Source of the DNA: Limnobacter sp. SAORIC-580
GTDB lineage: Bacteria > Pseudomonadota > Gammaproteobacteria > Burkholderiales > Burkholderiaceae_B
DNA length: 64,000 nt
Assembly: GCF_013004065.1 (NCBI RefSeq)
Contig: NZ_CP053084.1
Span: 2,480,001-2,544,000, forward strand
Direction: 5' to 3'
The position numbers were made by a program, and so were the translations under genes. Of the stretch, positions 1 to 9,526 are shown in pieces (position 1 is the first letter of the stretch; each line of letters opens with the position of its first letter). The notes beneath the pieces are model-generated. The model ran no database searches, had not been told where the DNA came from, and saw nothing but the letters and a program-made list of their open reading frames with translations.

Positions 1-17
1 ATTAGTCAAATAGCTGG

Positions 18-1496
18 TTAATTCAGCAAGCCAATGTGTTCGCCCACGCGAACAATTTTCATGGTGTTGGTTCCGCCCGATTTACCGATTGGCTCACCAA
101 TGGTGATCACAATCAGATCACCCAACTCAACCACTTTGGCATCCAGCAAAGCCTGCTCTGATTTCGCCAGCAACACCTCACGGTCCTCAGTTTCGTACTG
201 CATCATGACAGTGCGCACATCGCGGTACATCGACAGGCGACGGCGGGTTTTCTCCTCGGGCGTCAGCGCGAAAATCGGCACGCCACTGTTCAAACGCGAC
301 ATCCACAAGGCAGTAGACCCAGACTGGGTCAACGCCGCAATCGCTTTCACCTCAAGGTGGTGTGCAGTAAACAAAGCGGCCATTGCAATGGACTGGTCCA
401 CTCGCTTGAACTTGCGATTCAGGAAATCGGTGTCCAGGCTGATGGTGGCTGACTTTTCTGCTTCAACACACACGCGGGCCATGGCCACAATTGTTTCTAC
501 TGGGAACTTGCCCGCAGCGGTTTCAGCTGACAACATCACGGCGTCTGTGCCATCGAGCACTGCATTGGCCACATCGGACACTTCAGCGCGGGTGGGCACG
601 GGGCTTTCAATCATGCTTTCCATCATCTGGGTAGCAGTAATGGTCAGCTTGTTGGCTTCCCGGGCGGCGCGAATAAGGCGCTTTTGGGCTGCAGGTACAG
701 CGGCATCACCAATTTCAACTGCCAAATCACCGCGTGCCACCATCAGACCGTCGCAAGAACGGATTAAATCATCCAGATTCTCAAGTGCCTCGCAACGTTC
801 AATCTTGGCAATCATCATGGCGTGGCCACCTGCCGCGCGAGTCAGTTCGCGCGCCATGTACATATCCGCACCGCTTTTGGGAAAGCTGACCGCAATATAG
901 TCAGCCTCGAAAGCCACTGCAGTGCGGATGTCTTCCATGTCTTTCGACGTGAGGGCAGGCGCGGACAAACCACCGCCCAATTTGTTAATGCCCTTGCGAT
1001 TCTTGAGCACACCACCCACTTCAGTTTCACAGTGAATTTGACTGGGGGTTACTTTTTTGACTTTCAGTACAATCTTGCCGTCATCCAGCAACAGGGTATC
1101 GCCTGTTTTGACATCATTCACCAGCTCGGGATAGTCCAGCCCAACCCGCTCGTCGTCGCCTGAGTCGCACTTGGCTTCCAGCACAAAGGGCTGACCGTTA
1201 ACGAGGTTGGTGGAGCCATTGGCAAACACACCAATTCGAATTTTGGGCCCTTGTAAATCGGCCATCACCGCAATGTCGCGCTTCAAACGGGCCGCAATTT
1301 CACGCACGGTTTTGACCCGATCAATATGCTCCTGGGCAGTGCCGTGCGAGAAGTTGACCCGCACCACATTCATGCCCGCTGCGATCATTCGCTCAAGAAC
1401 TGCGGGATCGGTAGATGCCGGCCCCAAAGTGGCCACTATTTTGGTTTGACGGGGTACATACACGTTGGGCACCAATTTGCTCCCTGAGTTAGACAT
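18..1496 (-). CDS. pyk: Pyruvate kinase
   Basis: Catalyses the last step of glycolysis, converting phosphoenolpyruvate and ADP to pyruvate and ATP in the cytosol. The 492-residue protein has the usual bacterial length. Visible family marks are the N-terminal TKIVATLGPAS strand (residues 18-28), the catalytic lysine in AKIERCEAL (K231), the metal-binding MVARGDLAVEIG (about 252-263) and ATQMMESM (288-295). A C-terminal allosteric domain follows. The ATG overlaps the stop of pgk by one base (TAATG on the minus strand), so the two are translationally coupled. It is the last gene of the split tkt-gap-pgk-pyk run. Its terminator would lie outside the window. Confidence 0.97.
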   Translation of the reverse strand: MSNSGSKLVPNVYVPRQTKIVATLGPASTDPAVLERMIAAGMNVVRVNFSHGTAQEHIDRVKTVREIAARLKRDIAVMADLQGPKIRIGVFANGSTNLVNGQPFVLEAKCDSGDDERVGLDYPELVNDVKTGDTLLLDDGKIVLKVKKVTPSQIHCETEVGGVLKNRKGINKLGGGLSAPALTSKDMEDIRTAVAFEADYIAVSFPKSGADMYMARELTRAAGGHAMMIAKIERCEALENLDDLIRSCDGLMVARGDLAVEIGDAAVPAAQKRLIRAAREANKLTITATQMMESMIESPVPTRAEVSDVANAVLDGTDAVMLSAETAAGKFPVETIVAMARVCVEAEKSATISLDTDFLNRKFKRVDQSIAMAALFTAHHLEVKAIAALTQSGSTALWMSRLNSGVPIFALTPEEKTRRRLSMYRDVRTVMMQYETEDREVLLAKSEQALLDAKVVELGDLIVITIGEPIGKSGGTNTMKIVRVGEHIGLLN

Positions 1497-2677
1497 TAAG
1501 CCGCTCTCTGTTGAAGAATTTCTACGGCCGGCAGGGTTTTACCCTCCAGAAACTCAAGAAATGCGCCGCCACCGGTTGAAATATAACTGACCTGATCACC
1601 AATGTTGTACTTTGAAATAGCCGCCAAGGTGTCGCCACCGCCCGCAATCGAAAAAGCCTTGGAATTTGCAATTGCCATGGCCAGGAGCTCGGTGCCTTTG
1701 CCAAACTGATCGAACTCAAACACTCCCACGGGGCCGTTCCACACAATGGTGCCGGCTTTGTCCAGAATGGCAGCCAATTCCTCGGCTGTGTTGGGGCCGA
1801 TGTCGAAAATCATGTCATCAGCGGCCACATCGGCCACCTTCTTGCTGGTGGCATAAGCTGTCGGGGAAAATTCTTTGCCCACCACGACATCGCTCGGAAT
1901 TGGCACAGCAGCGCCTCGGGCTTTCATGTTGTCGATGATGGTTTTGGCCTCGCCCACCAAGTCGTGCTCGGCAAGCGACTTGCCGATTGGCAAGCCCAGC
2001 GCAGCCATGAATGTATTGGCGATACCGCCACCCACAATCAACTGGTCCACTTTGTCGGCCAGACTATTCAAAATTGTCAGTTTGGTCGACACCTTAGAAC
2101 CCGCCACAATCGCCACCATTGGGCGTTTGGGAGCGGAAAGCGCTGCACCCAAGGCATCAAGTTCGGCAGCCAGCAAAGGGCCTGCACACGCCACTGGCGC
2201 ATATTGTGCCGCGCCGTGAGTAGTGGCCTCTGCACGATGGGCCGTGCCGAAGGCGTCATTGACATAAACATCGCAAAGCGCGGCAATTTTTTGTGCCAGT
2301 TCGGGGTTGTTCTTTTTTTCGCCTTTATTGAACCGGCAGTTTTCCAGCAGCAACACTTCACCAGCCTTCACGTCTACACCATTCACCCAGTCTTTGACCA
2401 AGCGAACAGGGCGGCCCAACAATTCACCCAGACGCGCGGCCACCGGGGCCAAACTCAACCTCTCATCGTACTCACCCTCGGTGGGTCGGCCAAAGTGGCT
2501 GGTCAGCAGCAAGGCTGCGTTGTTGTTCAAGCAGTATTCAATGCCGGGCAAAGAGGCACGAATGCGGGTGTCTTCCGTGATGTTGCCATTTGCATCCACT
2601 GGCACGTTAAAATCGACGCGGATCAATACACGTTTGTTGGATACGTTTTGGTCAGTCAGGCGCAGGAAACGCAACAT
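1496..2677 (-). CDS. pgk: Phosphoglycerate kinase
   Basis: Transfers phosphate from 1,3-bisphosphoglycerate to ADP in glycolysis, and works in reverse in gluconeogenesis. The 393-residue protein carries the N-domain substrate site RVDFNVPVD (from residue 20), the SHFGRP motif near residue 60, and the C-terminal nucleotide site around GGGDTLAAI. Its stop shares one base with the pyk start. On the other side it abuts the divergently transcribed rhombosortase gene almost start to start, so any pgk promoter must lie inside the 5' part of that gene. In related bacteria gap usually sits directly upstream; here a protease/rhombosortase pair intervenes. Confidence 0.97.
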   Translation of the reverse strand: MLRFLRLTDQNVSNKRVLIRVDFNVPVDANGNITEDTRIRASLPGIEYCLNNNAALLLTSHFGRPTEGEYDERLSLAPVAARLGELLGRPVRLVKDWVNGVDVKAGEVLLLENCRFNKGEKKNNPELAQKIAALCDVYVNDAFGTAHRAEATTHGAAQYAPVACAGPLLAAELDALGAALSAPKRPMVAIVAGSKVSTKLTILNSLADKVDQLIVGGGIANTFMAALGLPIGKSLAEHDLVGEAKTIIDNMKARGAAVPIPSDVVVGKEFSPTAYATSKKVADVAADDMIFDIGPNTAEELAAILDKAGTIVWNGPVGVFEFDQFGKGTELLAMAIANSKAFSIAGGGDTLAAISKYNIGDQVSYISTGGGAFLEFLEGKTLPAVEILQQRAA

Positions 2678-3321
2678 TGCTTTTCAACTCTCAAGGAAGG
2701 TTATTGGAAACAATCCGGAATTATAACGCCCCCAGCCCGCTTTTCCTCGGGGTTGCCTACTCCTTTGTGATTGGAATATTGGCAATTGCAGGGCAAGTTT
2801 TTGGGCCCGACTTCGCCCGGCAAGGGCTTGATTTAATTGACTCATTCTTCATTTACATCCTGATAGCGCAGTTTACCCACCTAGGCTGGGTTCACCTGGG
2901 CCTGAACCTGGGCGGCTTGGCGATTGTGGCCTGGGGATTTTCAAACCAGCGAAGCCAACGCGAATGGCTGTGGGTACAGTTGCTTTCACTGGTGTGGCTT
3001 GCGTTTTACTTGACCTGGATTGAGCCTGTTCAATGGTATTGCGGATTGAGCGGCGCCCTGCATTTTCAGTTCACTGCCTGTCTGCTGCTCGCGCTGCACC
3101 GAACCCCAAGCAAACCTGCTCTGGGCTGGCCTTTGTGGGTTCTTGCCGCGGGGCTGATTGCAAAGCTGATACTTGAATGGAATTCTGGCCACACCACCGA
3201 TGCTTTGGTGGGCGGCCCGATTGCATTTGAGGCACACAGGGGGGGTGCCTTGGGTGGTCTTTTATTCGGACTGGCTATAATTTCCCGGTCATGGTGGCTG
3301 AAGCAAAACCCGACTTTCTGA
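2677..3321 (+). CDS. rrtA: Rhombosortase (rhomboid-family intramembrane serine protease)
   Basis: Small rhomboid-like membrane protease with about six hydrophobic segments. The catalytic serine motif is GLSGALH (S125 from the first start), the second catalytic residue is H187 in [11 protein letters not shown], and the rhomboid HxxxN motif is in HLGLN (H73, N77). Rhombosortases process proteins ending in a GlyGly-CTERM tail, and the convergent neighbour encodes a protease with exactly such a tail. The start is uncertain: TTG 2677 is the longest frame, but an AGGAAGG sequence at 2694-2700 favours TTG 2704, giving about 205 residues. The 3' end overlaps the protease gene by 47 bases. Family assignment rests on motifs and context. 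Confidence 0.85.
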   Translation: MLFNSQGRLLETIRNYNAPSPLFLGVAYSFVIGILAIAGQVFGPDFARQGLDLIDSFFIYILIAQFTHLGWVHLGLNLGGLAIVAWGFSNQRSQREWLWVQLLSLVWLAFYLTWIEPVQWYCGLSGALHFQFTACLLLALHRTPSKPALGWPLWVLAAGLIAKLILEWNSGHTTDALVGGPIAFEAHRGGALGGLLFGLAIISRSWWLKQNPTF

Positions 3322-5269
3322 ATAAGCCAATCAGCAGGGTGAGCATCAGCAAACCAGGCAATGTGGTTGCACCGCCGCCACCGCCACCGCCGCCACCTGC
3401 GGAAACTGCCGAGCTGGAGCCCGAACCGTTGTCAGTAGTGGGTGTGGTAGTGCCACCTGAACTGGCATTGGCCACCGATGAGGGTGAACTGCCATCATCC
3501 CCGCTGGCCAACACACGCAAGGCTGTGAAGCTGCTGTGCGCTTCGCCAACCGAGTCGGTCACGGTGAGTTGAAACACCAAGTCGGAGCTTGAAGTCGGGG
3601 CTGGCAAGTCAACATCAGCAGTGGTTTGTGTGCCGGTCATCAGCTGCTCACCCGACACCTGCGTCCAGGCATAAGAAGCGATGCTACGCCCCGCCGCAAC
3701 GCTGCTGGCAGACCCACGCAAGCGAACAGGATGCAAGCCGGTGGCACTCTCCTGATATCCGCTCGTGCCCAAGCCATTGGCTGATGCAGATGCATTGGCC
3801 ACTGGGCGTGTTCCTTTCGCCGCAGACACTGCCGCAAAAGCATCGAGCATGCCCGCGCCACACACAGCAGTGGTGCAATTGCAACTGCCTGAACCCTGGT
3901 TGGCCGTGCAGGCGCTGCTTCTGGGACTTAGAAAACCCGACGTGTTGCTCAAGATTTGACTACGCAATTGGGCTGGCGTCAGTGCTGGATTTATGGCGCG
4001 CATCAACCCAGCCGTGGCTGCCACCAAAGGTGCAGCGAAAGAGGTACCGGTTTTGCTGACCAAACTGGCCGATGCAGGCGTGGTAGTACCCGAATTGCCC
4101 AAGCCCACCAAACCATTGCTGAAACCGCCAGGTGCCATCAGGCTGACTGCACTGCCGATTGCGCTGTAACTGGCGCGGCTGCCATCGCGGTCTAAAGCCC
4201 CCACTGAAAGAACATTGTTGCAATTGGCCGGCGAGTCGACCGAACCACCGCTGTTTCCAGCTGCGGCCACCACCAAAGTACCCGCTGCATTCACTCGATC
4301 CACCACTGTTTGCTCAAACGAGCTGCATGTAGTGGGACTTCCCAAACTCAGATTGATCACATCGGCCGGGTTAGGGTTGCGAGGAATGCCCGGAACATCA
4401 AGGCCAGCTGACCACAGCATCGCATCGAGTACATCCGACAGCAGGCCGCCGCATTTGCCAAGCACGCGGACCGGCAACACCTTCACATTCCAGTCGGCGC
4501 CAGCCACATCTGAATCGCTGTGGGTATTGGCCGCGATTTGACCGGCAACAAAAGTGCCATGCCAGCTTGAATTCTTGACACTACAGCCAGAGAAAGCCTG
4601 AGTTTGTGCGTCAGCACTGCTGATCCAGTTACCAGGGTCTGCTGCATTGGCATCGCGGCCGTTGCCATCATTGGCTGTGGGTACGTCCGAGACAAAGTCA
4701 AAACCGCTGAGCAATCGACCCATCAAATCGGGAGTTTCAAAAACCACACCTGTGTCCAACACAGCCACGACCACATCGGCGCTCCCGCGAACCACATCCC
4801 AAGCCTGATCAAACTTTGCGCCTGCAGTGTTGAATGTAGAACGCAAGGCCCACTGATTGGCAAAGGTTGGGTCGTTGGGTGTTGCAAATGCACGCACAGG
4901 CCGGTCTTCAATTGCAAACTCCACCTCGGGATCACTGGCCAGGCGGTTCAGCATGGATTGCTGATCACCTGTACGCACGCTGCTACCCCAACGCATCACA
5001 TGTGTACCCACCGAACCTGCGCGCAACCAGGTGGCATCCACATTGTTTCTCGCCATCACATCGGCAAGAAATTCACCTTCTTTTTCCAGGCGGCGCAGGG
5101 ACGGCGCACTGCTTAGCTCAACCGAGTTCTTCAATTTGACAATGAATTGAGCACCACCACTTTGAGCATGGGCAGGTGCAATCAATACAATCCAAAGCAT
5201 GAACAAAACGCTGGTGACCAGCACACGCAGGGGCGTCAGTTTTTGCTTTTTGGGTCGGAAGGTCAACAT
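3275..5269 (-). CDS. Secreted S8 subtilisin-like protease with GlyGly-CTERM sorting tail
   Basis: A 664-residue exported serine protease. Residues 1-35 form a signal peptide ending APAHAQS. A propeptide-like stretch follows, then the S8 domain with the triad D172 (VAVLDTG), H237 (SSWHGTFVAG) and S410 (TGTSFAAP), and oxyanion N339 (AAGNS). Residues about 490-595 resemble a PKD/REJ-like beta domain. The end is a run of nine glycines (about 625-633), a hydrophobic segment and FRK, the layout of a GlyGly-CTERM tail. Twelve more residues follow, encoded in the overlap with the rhombosortase. It is inferred to be exported by Sec and type II secretion, then cut by the neighbouring rhombosortase. It lies between gap and pgk. 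Confidence 0.93.
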   Translation of the reverse strand: MLTFRPKKQKLTPLRVLVTSVLFMLWIVLIAPAHAQSGGAQFIVKLKNSVELSSAPSLRRLEKEGEFLADVMARNNVDATWLRAGSVGTHVMRWGSSVRTGDQQSMLNRLASDPEVEFAIEDRPVRAFATPNDPTFANQWALRSTFNTAGAKFDQAWDVVRGSADVVVAVLDTGVVFETPDLMGRLLSGFDFVSDVPTANDGNGRDANAADPGNWISSADAQTQAFSGCSVKNSSWHGTFVAGQIAANTHSDSDVAGADWNVKVLPVRVLGKCGGLLSDVLDAMLWSAGLDVPGIPRNPNPADVINLSLGSPTTCSSFEQTVVDRVNAAGTLVVAAAGNSGGSVDSPANCNNVLSVGALDRDGSRASYSAIGSAVSLMAPGGFSNGLVGLGNSGTTTPASASLVSKTGTSFAAPLVAATAGLMRAINPALTPAQLRSQILSNTSGFLSPRSSACTANQGSGSCNCTTAVCGAGMLDAFAAVSAAKGTRPVANASASANGLGTSGYQESATGLHPVRLRGSASSVAAGRSIASYAWTQVSGEQLMTGTQTTADVDLPAPTSSSDLVFQLTVTDSVGEAHSSFTALRVLASGDDGSSPSSVANASSGGTTTPTTDNGSGSSSAVSAGGGGGGGGGATTLPGLLMLTLLIGLFRKSGFASATMTGKL

Positions 5270-5480
5270 GGCAGTACTCGCTTATCACAATGGGTTCAGG
5301 TTACCCAGCGAGGTGTGCAATCAATTTGTTGAATAGAAAGCAGAACGGAGCCTACTTCTCAGCCACCTCGCCGAAGCCCGACGAATACCGCTTTAACGGC
5401 ATGAAACAAGGCTTTTCGCATGACCAATAGGGGTAGGGAGACCCACAAAAGGGGGAGGTTTTTTTGAGGAATACAAGGCG

Positions 5481-5511
5481 AAAAAAAACCGGACTCAAGG
5501 CCCGGTTTTTT
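5481..5511 (-). terminator. Rho-independent terminator of the tkt-gap transcript
   Basis: An inverted repeat pairs AAAAAACCGG (5483-5492) with CCGGTTTTTT (5502-5511) around a short loop. Read on the minus strand it is a GC-centred stem followed by a T tract, about 20 bases past the gap stop codon. It should separate gap from the downstream protease gene, which would then need its own promoter in 5270-5480. The A/T symmetry means it could also work on the plus strand. Confidence 0.8.
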
Positions 5512-5532
5512 CATTCACTACACGCTTGGAAA

Positions 5533-6543
5533 TTACTTGGCGTTCATCAGTGCAACTGTGGTGTCCAACATGCGGTTGGAGAAGCCCCACTCGTTGTCAT
5601 ACCAGCTGGATACCTTCACCAGCTTGCCGCTGACTTTGGTCAAGGTGGCATCAAATGCGCTGGAAGCCGGGTTGTGGTTGAAGTCGATGGACACCAACGG
5701 TGCCTCGTTGTACTCCAACACGCCCTTCAACGGGCCTTCTGCCGCAGCCTTCAAAATGCTGTTCACTTCTTCAACGGTGGTGTCGCGCTTGGCAATGAAC
5801 GACAAATCAACCATGGACACATTGATGGTGGGCACGCGAACTGCGTAACCATCAAGCTTGCCGTTCAGTTCTGGCAACACCAAACCAACCGCAGCGGCCG
5901 CACCGGTTTTGGTGGGGATCATGCTCATGGTGGCAGAGCGCGCACGGCGCAGGTCTTCATGGTAAACATCGGTCAACACCTGATCGTTGGTGTAGGCATG
6001 AATGGTGGTCATCAAGCCTGTTTCAAGGCCAATTGCATCGTTCAATGGCTTGACCAATGGGGCCAAACAGTTGGTGGTGCAAGAGGCATTGGAAATCACG
6101 GTGTCGGTGCTTTTCAATACATTGTGGTTCACACCAAAGACAACGGTCGCGTCTACGTCTTTACCGCCGGGGGCGGAAATAATCACTTTCTTGGCACCGC
6201 CTTTTAGGTGGGCAGATGCTTTTTCCTTGGAGGTGAAAAAACCGGTGCATTCCATCACCACGTCCACACCCAACTCACCCCAGGGCAATTCGGCTGGGTT
6301 GCGGTTGGCCAAAACCTTGATTTTGTCGCCATTCACAACCATGTAATCGCCATCCACGCTCACGGTACCGGGGAAACGGCCGTGGGCTGTGTCGTACTGG
6401 GTCAGGTGGGCGTTGGTTTTGGGGTCACCCAAATCATTGATCGCCACGATTTGAATGTCGTGTTTTTTGCCACCTTCATAGTGGGCACGCAGTACGTTTC
6501 GGCCGATGCGGCCATAGCCGTTAATCGCTACGCGAATGGTCAT
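5533..6543 (-). CDS. gap: Glyceraldehyde-3-phosphate dehydrogenase, type I
   Basis: Oxidises glyceraldehyde-3-phosphate to 1,3-bisphosphoglycerate with NAD+. The 336-residue protein has the N-terminal Rossmann motif INGYGRIGR, the catalytic cysteine C155 in [12 protein letters not shown] and its partner H182 in [10 protein letters not shown]. The cofactor loop carries INDLGD, with an acidic residue that fits NAD+ preference. It follows tkt by about 50 bases in the same direction and is followed by a strong terminator. Together with pgk and pyk it forms the lower glycolytic set of this locus. Confidence 0.97.
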   Translation of the reverse strand: MTIRVAINGYGRIGRNVLRAHYEGGKKHDIQIVAINDLGDPKTNAHLTQYDTAHGRFPGTVSVDGDYMVVNGDKIKVLANRNPAELPWGELGVDVVMECTGFFTSKEKASAHLKGGAKKVIISAPGGKDVDATVVFGVNHNVLKSTDTVISNASCTTNCLAPLVKPLNDAIGLETGLMTTIHAYTNDQVLTDVYHEDLRRARSATMSMIPTKTGAAAAVGLVLPELNGKLDGYAVRVPTINVSMVDLSFIAKRDTTVEEVNSILKAAAEGPLKGVLEYNEAPLVSIDFNHNPASSAFDATLTKVSGKLVKVSSWYDNEWGFSNRMLDTTVALMNAK

Positions 6544-6596
6544 GACAAATCTCCTTGAAAGTAAATCAAATATTCGGTTTCTTAAGCCAATGTCTG

Positions 6597-8615
6597 TTAT
6601 TGAGCCAAAGCCAAGGCGGCCTCGGTAAACTTCTCGGTGGTTAGCCCAAAGTGCTTGAACAAGGCGCCAGCGGGAGCAGACTCACCAAAGGTACTCATGC
6701 CCAACACGGTGCCTTTCACACCAGCCTGTGCAATATATTTGTACCAGCCATCGGTCATACCTGCCTCAATTACAGCGATCGGCGCTGTGCCCAGCACTTC
6801 GGCCTTGTAGGCAGCGCTTTGGCGATCAAATACATTGGTTGAAGGCATGGACACCACACGCGCCGCGATACCTTTCTCAGCCAAAGTTTTCTGCGTGTTC
6901 ATGGCGATTTCGATTTCCGAGCCCGTGGCAATCAAGGTGACCTTGGCATCGGCTGCATCGGCTAACACATAACCACCTTTGGCGATCGAATTCAACGCCG
7001 ATTCCGAACGGGCCAGGAATGGCAGGTTTTGGCGGCTGAACAACAAGCTGCTGGGGCCGTCTTTGCGCATAACCGCACTATTCCAGGCAGCCATGGATTC
7101 CACTGAATCAGCGGGACGCCACACGTCCATGTTCGGCAGCAAACGCAAGGTTGCAGCATGCTCAACTGGCTGGTGGGTGGGGCCGTCTTCACCCAAACCG
7201 ATTGAGTCGTGGGTAAACACAAAAATATTGCGCTTCTTCATCAATGCAGCCATGCGCAGCGCATTGCGGCTGTAATCCGAGAAGGTCAGGAAAGTAGCGC
7301 CAAAAGGAATGTAACCGCCATGAAGGGCCACACCGTTCAGGGCGGCGCTCATGCCGAACTCTCGTACACCCCAATTAATGTGGTTACCGGCTGTGAAGCC
7401 TTCCTTGTTGCGGCGAACAGCCACGCATTTGGGCCAGTTGGTCAGATTAGAACCAGTGAGGTCAGCAGAGCCGCCCAGCAATTCAGGCAATTCAGCAGCC
7501 AACAGCGTAATTGCATTTTGGCTGGCTTTGCGGGTGGCAATTGTTTCACCCTTGGCGGCCACTTCAGCCAGCAAACGGGCAGCAGTCTGTTCAAACTGGG
7601 CAGGCAAATCACCCGCCATCCGGCGCTTGAACTCTGCGGCCTTGGCCGGAAATTTGGCGCTGTAAGCCTCAAATAGTTTGTCCCAGGCCGACTGGCGTGC
7701 AGCGCCTTCAACCTGCGCGTCCCAGGCGTTGTAAACCTCGGCGGGAATCTCGAAAGGCGCATGCTCCCAGCCAATGGCGGCACGGGTAGCGGCAATTTCA
7801 GCCTCGCCCAGTGGGGCGCCATGCACTTTGTCAGTGCCAGCCAAATTGGGCGAACCTTCACCAATATTTGTTTTGCAGCAAATCAGGGTTGGGCCCTTGT
7901 CCAAGGCAGCGTTTTGTTTGGCTTGGGCAATTGCGGCATCCACGGCGTCTACATCATGGCCATTCACATTCGGAATCACGTTCCAGCCGTAGGCTTCAAA
8001 ACGCTTGGGCGTGTTGTCGGCAAACCAGTGCTCTACTTCACCGTCAATGGAAATGCCATTGTCGTCATACATCACGATGAGCTTGGACAGGCCCAAGGTA
8101 CCGGCCAGCGAACAGGCCTCGTGAGAAATACCTTCCATCAGGCAACCATCGCCCAGGAACACGTAGGTGTTGTGGTCAACGACAGGGAAACCCGCTTCAT
8201 TGAATTCAGCAGCCAACAGCTTCTCGGCCAAAGCCAAACCAACCGCGTTCGCAATACCCTGCCCCAATGGGCCGGTGGTGGTTTCAACTCCGGGGGTAAT
8301 GTCAACCTCAGGGTGGCCTGGTGTTTTAGAATGCAGCTGACGGAAATTTTTCAGTTCCTCAATCGGCAGGTCATAGCCGGTCAGGTGCAGCAGCGCGTAA
8401 ATCAGCATGGAACCGTGACCGTTGGACAACACGAAGCGATCACGATCAGCCCACAACGGGTTCTGAGGATTGTGCTTCAAGTGACGGGCCCACAAGGCCA
8501 CAGCGATTTCGGCCATGCCCATTGGCATGCCAGGGTGCCCGGATTTGGCGGCTTGAACTGCATCCATGGCGAGCGCGCGAATCGCGTTGGCCATGTTCTT
8601 TGACGAAGAGGACAT
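6597..8615 (-). CDS. tkt: Transketolase
   Basis: Thiamine-diphosphate enzyme that moves two-carbon units between pentose-phosphate and glycolytic sugars. The 672-residue length fits bacterial transketolases. The N-terminal thiamine diphosphate motif runs from GDGCLMEG to DDNGISIDG. Substrate-binding stretches GHPGMPMG (near residue 26) and [12 protein letters not shown] are present, and the central pyrimidine-binding domain includes [20 protein letters not shown]. It is first of the minus-strand run and divergent from rsmE, so the 116-base gap at 8616-8731 must hold both promoters. Confidence 0.97.
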   Translation of the reverse strand: MSSSSKNMANAIRALAMDAVQAAKSGHPGMPMGMAEIAVALWARHLKHNPQNPLWADRDRFVLSNGHGSMLIYALLHLTGYDLPIEELKNFRQLHSKTPGHPEVDITPGVETTTGPLGQGIANAVGLALAEKLLAAEFNEAGFPVVDHNTYVFLGDGCLMEGISHEACSLAGTLGLSKLIVMYDDNGISIDGEVEHWFADNTPKRFEAYGWNVIPNVNGHDVDAVDAAIAQAKQNAALDKGPTLICCKTNIGEGSPNLAGTDKVHGAPLGEAEIAATRAAIGWEHAPFEIPAEVYNAWDAQVEGAARQSAWDKLFEAYSAKFPAKAAEFKRRMAGDLPAQFEQTAARLLAEVAAKGETIATRKASQNAITLLAAELPELLGGSADLTGSNLTNWPKCVAVRRNKEGFTAGNHINWGVREFGMSAALNGVALHGGYIPFGATFLTFSDYSRNALRMAALMKKRNIFVFTHDSIGLGEDGPTHQPVEHAATLRLLPNMDVWRPADSVESMAAWNSAVMRKDGPSSLLFSRQNLPFLARSESALNSIAKGGYVLADAADAKVTLIATGSEIEIAMNTQKTLAEKGIAARVVSMPSTNVFDRQSAAYKAEVLGTAPIAVIEAGMTDGWYKYIAQAGVKGTVLGMSTFGESAPAGALFKHFGLTTEKFTEAALALAQ

Positions 8616-8731
8616 AGGTATGGGGATTGAGGGTTATGCCTGTGGCAAAGTTGGAAAAAAATGAATTTTATCAAAGCTATCCCAATAAAGCGCCCCCCCG
8701 CGGACAAACCATTGAATAAAGACAGGGAAAC

Positions 8732-9508
8732 ATGAAACACGACAAAGGCAAGCGCTTACCACGCTTCCTGCTAGAACACTGCAACAGCGCGGGCCAAGTG
8801 CTTGATCTGTCGGACGACTTGATGCATTACGCCTCAAGGGTTTTGCGCCTGCGTGAAGGCGAGTCAGTGCGCGTCTGGAATGGCAAAGGCTGTGAGTACC
8901 ACGCCACAATCCACTATGCATCGAAGAAACTGGCGCAAATTCAAGTCAGCGACCAACTGGCCATGCGAAACACCGAGCTGAATAGACCCTTGCACGTGCT
9001 ACAGGCCCTGCCAGAGGGCGACAAAATGGATTGGGTGCTTGAAAAATGCACAGAATTGGGCGTAGCCGGCTTTCACCCGGTTCAGGCCCAGCGCAGCGTG
9101 GTTAAACTGGAAGGTGAACGGGCTGCCAAGCGGCAAGCCCATTGGGAACGCGTGGTGTTGGCGGCGAGCTTGCAAAGCGAACGGGAACAACTGGCCATGG
9201 TTGAACCAGTCAGGTCTGTTTTTGATGCACTTGAATATGTGGCACACACCTGGCCCAGCGCGCATGTACTTTGGTTTACACCTCAAGCCGAACGGGGATT
9301 GCGAAATTGGACTCCCCAGGCAAACGCGGAGGAACCTTTGGTCATTTGCGTGGGTCCGGAAGGTGGTTGGTCACCCGAAGAAACTGACACCGCCACGCAA
9401 CTGGGTGCCCTGCCCCTGAATTTTTCGCGACGTGTGTTGCGAACCGAAACATTCGCAGTGGCCTGCACAGCGCAGCTGACAGCCCTGCTAAACCTTGAAG
9501 CACATTGA
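8732..9508 (+). CDS. rsmE: 16S rRNA (uracil-1498-N3)-methyltransferase
   Basis: Methylates U1498 of 16S rRNA using S-adenosylmethionine. The 258-residue protein has an N-terminal PUA-like RNA-binding part (about 1-80) and a C-terminal SPOUT knotted domain. Typical motifs are EKCTELGV (from about residue 107), ICVGPEGGWS, and the final knot around LRTETFAVA. It is divergent from tkt and lies 18 bases upstream of the succinate-semialdehyde dehydrogenase gene, with which it may be co-transcribed. Confidence 0.93.
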   Translation: MKHDKGKRLPRFLLEHCNSAGQVLDLSDDLMHYASRVLRLREGESVRVWNGKGCEYHATIHYASKKLAQIQVSDQLAMRNTELNRPLHVLQALPEGDKMDWVLEKCTELGVAGFHPVQAQRSVVKLEGERAAKRQAHWERVVLAASLQSEREQLAMVEPVRSVFDALEYVAHTWPSAHVLWFTPQAERGLRNWTPQANAEEPLVICVGPEGGWSPEETDTATQLGALPLNFSRRVLRTETFAVACTAQLTALLNLEAH

Positions 9509-9526
9509 ACAACAAGAGAGACAGAC

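Noticed and set aside
3291..3572. Proline-rich open frame on the plus strand opposite the protease tail
   Set aside because: It is the complement of the poly-Gly and Ser-rich end of the protease; no ribosome site or family match.
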